From the NCBI GenBank assembly GCA_905331475.1, contig CAJNYU010004283.1, positions 1 to 64,000 of the forward strand: a stretch of 64,000 nucleotides of DNA, written 5' to 3'. A program made the position numbers and the translations under genes. This document shows positions 14,001 through 24,904 of the stretch, piece after piece (position 1 is the stretch's first letter; every line of letters starts with the position of its first letter). The DNA is from Rotaria socialis. Taxonomy: Eukaryota > Rotifera > Eurotatoria > Philodinida > Philodinidae. The notes below the pieces were generated by a model. It ran no database searches, was not told the origin of the DNA, and saw only the letters and a program-made list of their open reading frames with translations.

Positions 14001-14241
14001 CTAGCATTTACTTACTTGTATAAGGACCCGTAGCCGTCGCTGAATCGTCTGTTACAGCTCGTTTAGCTCTGTGTCGATTCTGGCTGGCTTCATTTAAATT
14101 TTCCAAATTACCTTGTGTCGATTCGTTCAGATTAAAATCATTGTGATTGAATTCAGGATCACCATACGCATATGCTGCCCATATATGAATACCAGCGATA
14201 AATAAATAAATAAACAAGCGTATGCAATTACTATTCGTCAT
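11024..14241 (-). CDS. Adhesion GPCR, short stalk (802 aa, 4 exons)
   Basis: Exons run 14241-14016, 13335-13231, 13159-13044 and 12985-11024. Phases agree and total 2409 nt. The start is the ATG at 14241: its MTN matches the paralogue, and TTTGCTTCAG (acceptor-like) lies just upstream. Exon 1 encodes a signal peptide and a furin-like RHRAKR site. Exons 2-3 give a short Thr-rich stalk and a Cys-containing segment. Exon 4 holds a GAIN-like region, a GPS with intact HLT at about 370-372, seven membrane segments (about 395-700; WLFGP in TM6, INGLEGVW in TM7) and a tail of roughly 100 residues rich in basic and Ser residues. Extracellular loop 1 carries an unusual insertion of about 60 polar residues. 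The exon border before the GAIN region (Q then I-x-x-x-x-I-L) is identical to that of the 3346-8247 gene, so they are tandem paralogues. Intron 1 (13336-14015) contains a dead exon copy and a telomere-like block. Confidence 0.88.
13413..13481 (-). pseudogene. Degenerate duplicate of receptor exon 2
   Basis: On the minus strand an acceptor (ATATTGCAG) is followed by GC, as in the active exon at 13335-13231. The encoded SNSSDIYIITN and downstream YYPSIHF match SYNGTYIITS and VPSIYY in and just after that exon. Where the active exon ends A followed by GTTATG, this copy reads A followed by ATCTTT, so the donor is lost. It lies in the first intron of the same gene. It looks like a tandem exon duplicate that no longer splices. 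Confidence 0.55.
13933..13955 (-). repeat. Interstitial telomere-like repeat (TGTGGG type)
   Basis: 23 nt of perfect CCCACA repeat read on the + strand, which is TGTGGG on the minus strand, nearly four units. From memory, TGTGGG is the telomeric hexamer reported for bdelloid rotifers. It lies within intron 1 of the second receptor gene. A chance microsatellite is the alternative. Confidence 0.6.
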
Positions 14242-17200
14242 GCTGACTTCTATGATCTGAAGCAAAAATATAAGAATCGCAATTATACTGAACATATGAT
14301 AATATGTCAAAATAAATGATATTAAAACTTGATTTTTGTAAGGTTCGATAATCTTTTTTTCTAATTCGAATGGTAATGAGTGTTGTAGTCTGAAATTTTT
14401 TGCTTTTACTCAAGCAGCATCTTGAATAGCTTGCAGCAAGACAAATGAATCATCAATGCGCGACATGAGTGTAGTTTTTATATGAGAAGCACCTAAAAGA
14501 GTATGATTTTGTTTTGCTTTTCATAATTGTAAAAATAGAGATCAAGCCAAAAAACCAGCAGCTCTGGTGCACATGTAAAAGACTTTTTTTTGAAATTCTC
14601 AACGAATACGTAAAACGATCAGAACGCTATTGCAGAACTACGAACAAACAAATGGCATACCCATTGGCATTCTTGGAGCAAAATTAAGGTGGTTTTTCAC
14701 AGTAGGAAAGAATAAAAATCAATCGAACTTGGACTTTTTTCGAATTAAACACAACGGACGAAAAATGCGAGAATTCAAAAACATAAAACGAATACTTTCT
14801 ATACTGCTTCTATTTCTATTCGTCTATTTTGCATCGAAGCAACATTGCTTTTACAAATTGCAAGCGACTTTTGTTGAATTGGTTTCTTCAATTCATGACT
14901 ACATTTTTCAACATAGATTTACCTGATAATAACTTTTCATGCCTATTCATACTTTTTATGATGAAAGAATCACACCCACCAAGGTCTACACAAGAAATTA
15001 TAATTATACATACAAAGGCTATGCATAGACTCCTAATAGTGAATAATGCAAAAGTATTTTTCTTCTTATGAATGCTTTGTAATTGTTAAAATATAACAAC
15101 ATTTTACAAAATAATGCAGGCCGAAATGTTGTTTTCGATTTTACTCTTTCTCTTCCGTTTTTACTCTTTCTCTTCCGTTTTTTCTCTCAAACAGCATCAT
15201 TCAAAAATAACAATTGTAGAATTTATTTTGTTTTATTTTCATGTTTAAAGTGAAAAATAGATTCTCTTCATTTTATAAACATTACCTGTTCTGAGGTCAT
15301 GACACATCTCAAATTAGTACTAGTTTTCACGAAATATCTGATCGCTGATATCTAATTTTTCCGAAAGAAATCAGATATTTACTTTCTATTCTACCGATGG
15401 TTTAAAATTCTCAACGTATGTGACATGCTTGTTCACTACCTGCAGTTTCAAATTCGCAGCAGATACCAGACAGGCAAATATTTAATTTCTACGTATAATT
15501 TCAAGCTCTCCACATATATAGCATGCTTGCTTCCGACCTATAGTTTCAAATTCTCTGTAGATGCTAAATATACGCGGTGATTGTGAAATTTAGAATTATG
15601 ATCTCCAAGTCGTATATCAGTTGTTCAGCTGTGTGCTCGGTTATCAATTTCTTGTGAGATCGTATAGGTAACATAACATAGTGTAACTTCGGTTATAAAG
15701 TCAAAAAGTTTGATGAGAAAGTCGCGTGCGAGAAATTTAGCTGTTTGTATATTTGGAAATCGCTTCAGGTGAATCGAATAAGAATTATTCACTTTTAGCG
15801 CATTTTGCGTCAAAAGCAGAAAAAGGGAGGTGAGTACAAAGTTTTCTTTAGATTAGATTTCTTTTAAACTATTGACTCAAAACTGTGTATGAAAAAGTTA
15901 TCCTGGAAAAATATTTGACATAAGATTCTAGAATCTACTTCTGTCTTCATATTTTCATCGTCACTAATTCTCACTGTTCCTTTTTTTATATTCTCCATTA
16001 TGAGAGAAACCTAGAACGCATTATAACTTTATCGTTCGTGATATTGTTGCTCTCAAGTTGCAGAATTTCGCATTGTAAATCTAATTGAATAACTGTAAGG
16101 ACAGAGAGAACGCTATCAAAATATAGCATAGAGTAAAAGTATATGACTTATGTTGGTACAAAAGGGTTGTTCGCTATATGGTGTAGATAGCGCGTTATCA
16201 AAACATCGGCATTTAAACTAAGAAAAAAAATTAATTAAATGTTACCAAACAAATAAGATGCGTATTCGTCACTATATATGGCATTACATATTTTTTCTTT
16301 GAAAAGTTTTATCCTTTTTTATTAAAGAGAAAGTTAACGCTTATATACGGAAAAGACAACCCCTTCTTAGTTTATTCGCACATGCGTAGCACGACACATA
16401 TGGGAAGCAAAACGATGATAATATCGCGTTTGTTTCGATCTTGATAAAAACCAAAATTTAAACCAATTGATTAGTGAATAAGAAAAAGAAATAACGAAAG
16501 AGTAAAGAAGGAAAAAATCATGGGTGATATAACAAAAAACAATAAAGTTCTGTTCTTGTTTTCACTTATTCTATATTATTCAGTACGTTTCCTAGATGAT
16601 CGTTTTTTTTCATGTTTGACCTACGCACACATGACGATTTGCCCATAGCGCATCATTTTCTTATTCAAGAATCTCCAAAAAGTTATGCACATGGCAGAAA
16701 AAATATTCGATTTTGAGAGTAATTGGAACTCAAAACTACCCTTTTTGTTTTACATAAGTTCTTTTTTCGTATCGGCAAGTCTCAAGATTTCATCGTCCTT
16801 AACGCATTACTTTCTTACACCACATTCGCAACACCTCATGCGCAAACGAAAGATGTTCGTCTAGAGTTCTCTTTGCAATTAGATAATGTCCTTCAGTACG
16901 TTCTCTTTCATCTCATACATGCTAGTAACGCTTGGCTGCGCATCTCGCTCAACTCTCGGCTGTATCTAGTCCACACTACATAAGAAAATGCAGAAAACTA
17001 AACTCTTTGTGGCTGATGAAAGTACAACCTATAATCAATCGTTTTTATCGTATGTAAACATTTTCATCAAATCTTAAAGGATTTATTATTCTAGAAGTTT
17101 GTTTATAGTGTAGTCATGCTTTGCCATTGCTTCTTGCATTCCATGTTGAGAACTGTGCGAGAAAGTTCATGCATCGAGCGAAAAACTATAGAATATAGTT

Positions 17201-17269
17201 AGTAAGTACTACTCTACAGTTTGCAAGACCTTATTGTTTTTGTTTATAATACAATAAGGTAAAGTTCAA
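14242..17269. other. Intergenic, no supported gene
   Basis: No frame here has a recognisable domain, signal peptide or splice support. The left side should contain the promoter of the 11024-14241 receptor. A perfect 20-bp tandem duplication lies at 15141-15180. The rest is AT-rich and featureless to my reading. Confidence 0.55.
15141..15180 (+). repeat. Perfect 20-bp tandem duplication
   Basis: TTACTCTTTCTCTTCCGTTT occurs twice head to tail with no mismatch, in a pyrimidine-rich stretch. Probably a recent slippage event. Confidence 0.85.
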
Positions 17270-17504
17270 CACTCAGGTCAAACTCGTATGGCGGGAAACG
17301 GCAGGAAAACACTGGAAATCACTGGAACGTGGAAGCAGTATTCCGACCGGAAATTTTTCTGTGAATTCCCAGCAGTTTCCTGTGCTTTCAGGCAAGAACC
17401 GATTGGAAAATCACTGGAAAGCAACCGAAAATTTCAGGCTGGAATACTGCTATCCAATTCCCGCGATTTCCAGTGTTTTCCTGCAGGATACGTTGACCTG
17501 AATG
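17270..17504. mobile_element. Hairpin MITE, about 235 bp, class unknown
   Basis: The left end CA(C)TCAGGTCAA and the right end TTGACCTGAATG are inverted copies. Deeper in, GCAGGAAAACACTGGAAATC on the left pairs with its complement near 17464-17485, and GCAGTATTCC/GGAATACTGC pairs near the centre. The whole element could fold into a hairpin. I see no convincing target-site duplication. It is GC-richer than its surroundings. The 98-codon frame across it is not a gene. Confidence 0.7.
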
Positions 17505-17927
17505 CAGACACGCGTCTGTTGTCATTTGCCTGTTCCTCGAACTGCTACTTCTTATCACCCATCTTCCACATGATCACGCTATAAGATTTATATGTACTGC
17601 ATCATCATGCGCCGATCACCTTTCAATGATATCGAAGATATTTGTGATTATCTTCGTAGCATACACATGTTGGCTATCAAGCTGTCTACTGTGCATAACA
17701 TAACACAGCACTCTGAAAGAAAAAAGGGAGTTTTACAGAACCATTTTAGGGGTTCTGATATCGGGTAAAACGCAGAACCCTCGAAAAAGGTTCTGACTGA
17801 AAAAAGGTTTAGTAAAGAAATAACGAAACCATATGTGATTTTTCTTCAAAAAAGGTTCTGCCATTCGTATAAGGAGTTCCATGATTTAAATGGTTTACCG
17901 TTGGGATTTCCCTTATCTCTGTATCCA

Positions 17928-18375
17928 TATTTCGATATTCTTATATCCATAGCCTTATCTATACCTTATATACACAGCCTTATCGATACCTTATATACAT
18001 AGCCTTATCGATACCTTATATGCATAGCCTTATCGATACCTTATATCCATAGTCTTATCTATACTTTATATCTATACCCTTACAACTACACCCTTATATC
18101 CATAGTCTTATCTATACTTTATATCTATACCCTTACAACTATACCCTTATTACTATATCCTTATTACTATATTCTTATATCTATACGCTTAAAACTATAC
18201 CCTTAAAATATATCCTTATATCTACACCCTTAAAACTATATCCTTATTACTATATTCTTATATCTACACCCTTAAAACTATATCCTTATTACTATATTCT
18301 TATATCTATACGCTTAAAACTATACCCTTAAAATATATCCTTATATCTATAGCGTTACAACTATACCCTTATTTG
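17928..18375 (+). repeat. Imperfect tandem array, TTATATCTATACCC-type unit
   Basis: About 30 degenerate units of 12-16 bases such as CTTATATCCATAG, CTTATCGATACC and CTTACAACTATACC. Small higher-order duplications are visible: a block containing ATTCTTATATCTACACCC is repeated within 18200-18300. It lies inside the foldback-like element and abuts the gap side, which may be why assembly failed. Confidence 0.8.
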
Positions 18376-18550
18376 TATATTTCCTAAAACAGTGTAGTTC
18401 CGGGAAAACTTTAGAGCCTTTCCGATTTTGGCACTGTCTGAAAACCTTTCAGAGTTTCCGAATATTGGTGTTCAAAGTCTTCTAAACTGAAACAAATAGT
18501 TACAGTACTTTCTCACAAAGCAATATCAGAAACTGCAAAAAGGTTTCAAA

Positions 18551-19460
18551 NNNNNNNNNNNNNNNNNNNNNNNNNNNNNNNNNNNNNNNNNNNNNNNNNN
18601 NNNNNNNNNNNNNNNNNNNNNNNNNNNNNNNNNNNNNNNNNNNNNNNNNNNNNNNNNNNNNNNNNNNNNNNNNNNNNNNNNNNNNNNNNNNNNNNNNNNN
18701 NNNNNNNNNNNNNNNNNNNNNNNNNNNNNNNNNNNNNNNNNNNNNNNNNNNNNNNNNNNNNNNNNNNNNNNNNNNNNNNNNNNNNNNNNNNNNNNNNNNN
18801 NNNNNNNNNNNNNNNNNNNNNNNNNNNNNNNNNNNNNNNNNNNNNNNNNNNNNNNNNNNNNNNNNNNNNNNNNNNNNNNNNNNNNNNNNNNNNNNNNNNN
18901 NNNNNNNNNNNNNNNNNNNNNNNNNNNNNNNNNNNNNNNNNNNNNNNNNNNNNNNNNNNNNNNNNNNNNNNNNNNNNNNNNNNNNNNNNNNNNNNNNNNN
19001 NNNNNNNNNNNNNNNNNNNNNNNNNNNNNNNNNNNNNNNNNNNNNNNNNNNNNNNNNNNNNNNNNNNNNNNNNNNNNNNNNNNNNNNNNNNNNNNNNNNN
19101 NNNNNNNNNNNNNNNNNNNNNNNNNNNNNNNNNNNNNNNNNNNNNNNNNNNNNNNNNNNNNNNNNNNNNNNNNNNNNNNNNNNNNNNNNNNNNNNNNNNN
19201 NNNNNNNNNNNNNNNNNNNNNNNNNNNNNNNNNNNNNNNNNNNNNNNNNNNNNNNNNNNNNNNNNNNNNNNNNNNNNNNNNNNNNNNNNNNNNNNNNNNN
19301 NNNNNNNNNNNNNNNNNNNNNNNNNNNNNNNNNNNNNNNNNNNNNNNNNNNNNNNNNNNNNNNNNNNNNNNNNNNNNNNNNNNNNNNNNNNNNNNNNNNN
19401 NNNNNNNNNNNNNNNNNNNNNNNNNNNNNNNNNNNNNNNNNNNNNNNNNNNNNNNNNNNN
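18551..19460. other. Assembly gap (910 N)
   Basis: All bases are N. Two long minus-strand open frames drawn across it are artefacts of reading N as sense. The gap is inside a repeat, so its size may be nominal. Confidence 1.
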
Positions 19461-19470
19461 ACATAAGATT

Positions 19471-19690
19471 TGGTCTTATGGTGCCATTTATTCTCATCAC
19501 ACCTATTGCCTCTATCTTTCTGTCCTTTACATTTGTCTTTATCTATCCTTCTTCTTCGTTCTCTCAAATGGTTGAGTATTTAAGCGTGTGCTTTATATGT
19601 AATCGATGCGATTTATGATTTGAAGAGTTAAATAAAGTGTAATACCATCAACACAGGCATCTCTTCTATCTAAAATCGCCACAAGAACCT
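19471..19690 (-). repeat. Dispersed repeat with coding-like remnant, copy 1
   Basis: This stretch matches 38130-38330 in the same orientation, including GATGCGATTTATGAT, TAAATAAAG(T/C)GTA and GCATCTCTT. On the minus strand both copies read ILD-R-DAC-DG-TLYL, so the repeat may derive from a coding sequence. This copy continues into a stop and the other into a longer frame. It borders the gap. Origin unknown. Confidence 0.6.
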
Positions 19691-19699
19691 TTTGAGTTC

Positions 19700-20110
19700 C
19701 CCTTTTGGATAGAAAGCATTTGATGGTTCCGCATCTTTACCCAGAACTATATCTGGTTCAGTATTATTGCACACTGAACCTTTTATGGTTCAGGATTCTT
19801 TTGCCGAACCTTGCAGAGTTCAGCATCATGGGACAGAACCTGTCTGGTTCCGTGCTTTTGACTAGAGAACATTTTATGGTTCGGTAGTTTTTCACAGAAT
19901 CTTAGTAGGTTCAGTGTCATTGTGCAGAACCCTCTCGGTTCAGTATTCTTCAACATAGAACTTTTTATGGTTTTGAGTCTGTTCCCGAAACCTTCAAAAG
20001 TTCAGTACTGTTGGGCAGAACTATTGATAGTTTCGTATTGTCATACAGAACTTAAAATGGTTCCGCATGAGCTACGGAACCATAAAATGGTTCTGCAGAA
20101 CTCCTTTTTT
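19700..20110 (+). repeat. Series of about nine GAACC...GGTTC hairpin units
   Basis: Short palindromes such as AGAACCTGTCTGGTTC and GAACCTTTTATGGTTC recur about every 40 bases, separated by T-rich spacers that often begin AGTATT or CAGCAT. Arms are conserved while spacers drift. This implies selection or recurrent copying of the palindrome. Such subterminal repeats are often transposase binding sites (inference). Confidence 0.75.
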
Positions 20111-20542
20111 TCTTTCAGAGTAGTTCTCTTCCCAAAAAAAGAAAAGTATTACCCATCAGAATTGACTGATGCAACGTTCTTCTTATAGTGAATTCATGAG
20201 AACAAGATAGCGAGCCAATTCGCAAAGCAGTAGCTAGTCGTTCGTCAGCGCCACTCATGACTAGCCGCTGCTACAATCCAGTAAACTCTTCGAAAGGGAT
20301 GCCATTGCCGATTTACAGTGGGTTCAATGGCATGGAAGTATGCATGAAGTCACTGTCGGTCGACTAAGATGAAACTTCGAAGGTTAGCGCTGATTACTCT
20401 CACGTTAGTTTTAGATATTTTCAGGGGCGGTCTCCAACTAAGAGAAAATGCTTTGAGCAACTATCACGCATCGGGGGAAATATTTATGACGAACTAACTC
20501 TGATTACATGGAGAATAGGAATATATTAGATAGACGTTGTAA

Positions 20543-20631
20543 CAAGGGGGAAAAGGCGGATTTGGGATTTGGGTTTTTTTTTGGGATTTTGGGATTTTGA
20601 AAATCCCAAAAAATCCGCTTTTTCCCGCTTG
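20543..20631. mobile_element. Tiny hAT-like hairpin MITE (89 bp) with 8-bp target duplication
   Basis: The ends CAAGGGGGAAAAGGCGGATT and, inverted, CAAGCGGGAAAAAGCGGATT pair over most of the element, which is little more than a hairpin of GGGATTT/AAATCCC. CGTTGTAA occurs directly on both sides (20535-20542 and 20632-20639). An 8-bp duplication is typical of hAT elements. Confidence 0.75.
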
Positions 20632-20639
20632 CGTTGTAA

Positions 20640-23600
20640 CGTATGTGGTAGCTTACACTTGTTACTAACATCTGTAATAGTAAAAATATACCCTACAGTC
20701 GTAACTATGGACTATAATAATAAAAACGACAGATTTTGAAGATTAATTAGATACTAAACCCTAATTATAATGATATATAATTAGTGGAACTAGATTTTAA
20801 TTACTGATACGAGTAGTGGTGAACATAGGCAATTGATCTGTACAAAAATGTTATCTAATTAGTGCACCTAAAGTGTTACTTTTTTCATGTTTTATGTCTG
20901 TAATGGGCAGGGAGTACAGGAGAGCCGCAAAAACCTTACACATCAACTTACACTCACTATTTTCTTCGAAAATATGTGCGAGTGCCACCAAACAGAAATG
21001 TAAGAATCGATCTAAAGTAGTTCAGCAGCGTTGATTGCTAACCAGCGGTCAGTAACACTTTGACCAAACTCTAAAGAAGGGTGTTACTATAGAGAGATGT
21101 TTAATTCTAGCCAAAATCACAACACGGGACTGGGAAAAACCATCCACTGTACAGTGGTGTCTACTATGGAATGTTTTACTGTAGTAGTTTTACCGGGTCA
21201 TTTTCAAAAGAGGCACTCTTTAGTAAAGATCTTCTGTATTTTGGTGAGTACAGTTATTAGAAATATGTTATGATTATCTAATTATTCCACGGCTAATTGA
21301 AGTTGTCTGTGAGTACTTAGGACTTCGTGTAAAAGAATAAAATTCAAATATTCATGATTCGAATCACGTTCTAATGATTTAATCTGAGTAAAGGGCCTGT
21401 TAAAAAAAGTGAAAAAAAATTCATAATTGCAATCTTTATTGTGTTTGTGAAAAAGAAAATCGTTTTTTTAATTAATCTAAATCAAACAAGGGGTTAGTAA
21501 AAACAAATTTCAAGTTTGCATAATTGTAACGATGTTATAGTTTTATTATAATATATTATATTAAGCGAAGAGAAAACATTAGATATTTGACGTTGGATGC
21601 TGCAATTAATCGAGACGACAGTAGATACTTGATTCTAATCTTGTGATTAATTTCAGTAGAGATGGTAGATAAATATCTGATGCTTGGTATCTGCTGAGAA
21701 TTTGAAATTATAGGGTAATAGCTTCTAATCGAATTCGTTATTTTTATCGATTTCAGATTCGCAGAATTTTTCAAACTTTTGCGCTTTGAAAATTTGAAAT
21801 TGAGAAAATTTTAACACGCTTATTCTAAAATTAGTAACAGTTTAAGATTTGGCACTGTATGTTTTAATTTCCACTGAATCCAGTCTATCGACAAAGTATG
21901 AGGTTGAATTATGCGTATCATTTGTGAATGTCCCCTCATTAGAGTATCTATATTTGTGTCAGTCAAATTTTCAATATTTTTATTACTCTATGAAAAATTG
22001 AAGCGGACTCCATTCTATCTAGGTGAATTAGTTAACAATACAAACAACCACTTCGTTAAATTGAAGAATTCATAATGTGAAGAGTGATCCAGAAAATTTA
22101 CCGTTTTGTTTTCAAAACTGCTGGCAACGATTAATCTTCTCAATCAAAGCACACCTCGTATTAAATTGCTTTTTCTATGATAAATCCTCATTAGAGATCT
22201 GGGTGACCACGATCTCTAGTTACGGTCATGTCAAGATCACGAGCGACTTGATCACGGCCATGGTTATAGCCATGAGAAATATATGGATCCTGTTATTGAT
22301 TTTAATTAAAATTTAAAACTAAATCAAAACATAATAAAAAGCTTTAATTTAAAAATTTTTCACTTATATTATGAATAAGACTTTTTATTTTTTCGTTCTT
22401 TGCTAAAATAGTCTTGGTCACGGTCGCGCGTGATCACTTTGCAGGTGTCTAATCTTTATGCATAAAAAAAACAGTTCAAAAACAAAATTTAAATCTAAAG
22501 ACACGTGCGCTTATATTGTGTGGTGTCACTTTAGTAACAAATGTAATGATGCATAATATAATATTAATCATCAAGCATAAGAGTTCAACAAATATTGGCC
22601 TAGGACTAGAGAGAGATCCAATCAAACTTAAAGAGAAACAGTAGAGGTCGCCTCAATTCTACCACATGTTGTAGTACGTATTTGTAGATATCTCGTTCTG
22701 ATTTCCCATGAAAAAAGGTTTTTTAGTAGAGTAGAATGCTGAACTTTCAGAGCTTTGAATTAGAAATAAAATTTTCCTGTTTATATTTTGTCGAGTCATA
22801 ATGTTTTTTGAGTGACCCAATAAATCACAGAGTTCAAACGACCTACGCTAAAAGAGTGCAGATCTCTTTGACATCTTCTTTTAATACAAAACAAATTTAA
22901 TAGGGTTTATTAGACATATATATGGCTTAGTCTAAAATAATAGAGGTAAATGATCAGGTTAAATATACACACAAATATTCTTTTTGTTATATCTTTCTAT
23001 TTTTATAGATACACTCCTGTTTTATCTTATAAGTAGATTGATCGTAATCTATTCGTCTGAACACAAGCCAGAGTGTATCCCCAAAAGGCTTTCTTCGAGA
23101 CGTTTCTCATACGATTAAGATCGATCGGTGTTATTCACAACAGTTAGTTTTAGCCTTGAAAAAATCTAACAACTCGACTGTCTCTTTTTCTAGTGTATTA
23201 AATACTATTATACTCTACGTTTGATTACAAACGTCAAACATGATGTTTATCTCATTTATTTTCAGGAAATTAACGTCTGTAGATCGGTATATCAATAAAA
23301 GATAATACAAAGAGCAAAAATAGCAATGCTTTCAAATAAAAGTAGATGTATGGTTAGAAATCTATTTGATTTTAACAAGATTTTCAACAGTCATTCATGT
23401 GTTTATTTTGTACGTACGAAATCAGCAAAACCAATTAACTGATTCATAAAACTGTTTGAGTAGTCAACATATTTTTCTTGGTTGCAAAGCTTAAAATCCA
23501 TTAAAATAAACAATCCTGTATACTGCTTGAATTTGAATTGCGAACAAAAATGGCAATTCAAGGACAAGAAACATCATGTTATTATTTTTGCCTCCTATGG

Positions 23601-24513
23601 TATCTTTCTCAATTATTTTCAAAACAATTTGTTTTTTTGTATTTTGCAGAAATATATCTGGAACTATTATTTACTTATCTTGATCACTCTCATTATATTG
23701 CCTATTCATGATTGCATCAGAAACAATGAATATATATCTATGTAATAAGCATTCTTCATATCTATTTTTCTCACCAGTAAATTTTGAACTCTTTCAGTCA
23801 CGCAGCATACAGAATGACCTTATCAAATAAATAGCTAAAAGATAAAAACACTAATAAACTATTTCTTTTCTGGTCTGCAGTTACATATTTCCGTGCAATT
23901 AGACATTCAATCATTCGTAGTTAATATAAGATTACAATGTTTTGAATTTCAATTTATTACCATAAGGAATATGTAAAGATTATTGATCCATCGTATGAAA
24001 ACAATATGATTATAATTTTAAATGAGACAAAATAACATACAAGAAACGCCTACTCTCATGCTGGGGAAATAATTCATTTCCCACCGGTAGTGATTTTATA
24101 ATTAAACATCTTAGAATACATACTAAACACAACGACAGATTGAACTCATGTTTGCTAATTTAGATTGAATGAGAAAAATCTCATATTCATTTCTATAGAT
24201 ATAATCGCTTTTGAAAAGATACTATTGTAATAAAGTTTCTACATATTTTAACTAATTTAGCGAATGAATTTTGTTTTAAAGAAGAGTTTCATCGTAATTT
24301 AATAATAAAAATATAAAAACAATGAATTAGCGGCTGATTTACTTTATTGAAAATAATTAACACATGGGTATTTTCTTAACTGTTTGATTATGAAATGTCT
24401 TACTCTTGATAAATATTGAATCTTATAAGAATTAATATTGCCTATGAGACAAATATGATATTTTCATGTTTTTTTTTATCATAAATTAATAGTGCACAAA
24501 ACGAACACAGAAG
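20640..24513. other. Intergenic, no supported gene
   Basis: AT-rich. Contains the second copy of a dispersed repeat (20850-21000). Frames at 21556-21774, 22077-22316 and 23482-23745 have no recognisable features and match local base bias. Confidence 0.55.
20850..21000 (+). repeat. Dispersed repeat, copy 2
   Basis: Same-strand match to 760-905 (CTGTAATG, GAGAGCCGCAAAAA, TTTTCTTCGAAAATATG). It lies about 220 bases beyond the tiny hAT-like hairpin. Confidence 0.6.
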
Positions 24514-24904
24514 TTAGCCCCATTTAAAGATCGAATCCATCTCACTAGGTCCAGCTTCATTGCGATTTGACTCGGCGTAATATTTTGCAGAGACTTTGTG
24601 CTTTAAAAATATTTTTCGTAATAAATCAACAGCCAATCGACATTCCCGACTTGATGCGCAATTACTCAAGAATTTAGAACGAACAGGTTCAGCTTCTTTT
24701 AAAACTAAAAATAGGAAGAAAGTTCAAAATTATCGTTTGATTAATTGTCATCTTACCATCTTCCCAACCAGGCTCATCTGGTACTGTCCATTGGTGGCCT
24801 TGAACAAGTAGTCTCTGGTTGTGAGGACGACAATCAATAAAAGACAATTGAAATAGAATACAGTAGATGAATATAATAAGTGATGCAGAGTTGATTGAGG
24901 ACAT
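24514..24904 (-). CDS. Small secreted protein, possible peptide precursor (112 aa, 2 exons)
   Basis: Exons run 24904-24757 and 24704-24514, separated by a 52-nt intron (GTAAGA ... TTTTTAG). Total is 339 nt. Residues 1-25 form a signal peptide (hydrophobic core SLIIFIYCILF, likely cut near C25). The mature part has a Trp/acidic stretch (QWTVPDEPGWED), exactly two cysteines spaced C-x5-C (C65, C71), a basic helix-like segment with an RK pair (79-80), and ends ...SIFKWG then TAA. A terminal Gly after Trp would allow C-terminal amidation, as in neuropeptides. The dibasic site is not next to the terminal peptide, so this is a suggestion only. An acceptor-like TTTATTTTAG lies just before the ATG. 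I do not recognise the family. It stands alone in about 7 kb of gene-free DNA. Confidence 0.65.

Larger units (their letters stand above)
17710..20121. mobile_element. Foldback-like element with terminal inverted repeats, interrupted by the assembly gap
   Basis: The left end reads ACTCTGAAAGAAAAAAGGGA then GAACCATTTTA; the right end, read inward, gives ACTCTGAAAGAAAAAAAGGA then GAACCATTTTA. Inside each end are further GAACC...GGTTC hairpins, about nine in series on the right (19700-20110) and fewer on the left. The middle contains a TTATATCTATACCC-type array (17928-18375) and 910 unknown bases. No coding sequence is readable. I found no clear target duplication. Another end with CAGTGTAG at 18381-18388 suggests nested copies. 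Class unassigned; subterminal hairpin arrays recall foldback elements. Confidence 0.65.

Noticed and set aside
17288..17584. 98-codon + strand frame
   Set aside because: Lies across a hairpin MITE; the frame follows the inverted repeats.
18500..19567. Minus-strand frames of 324 and 355 codons
   Set aside because: They consist almost entirely of N from the assembly gap.
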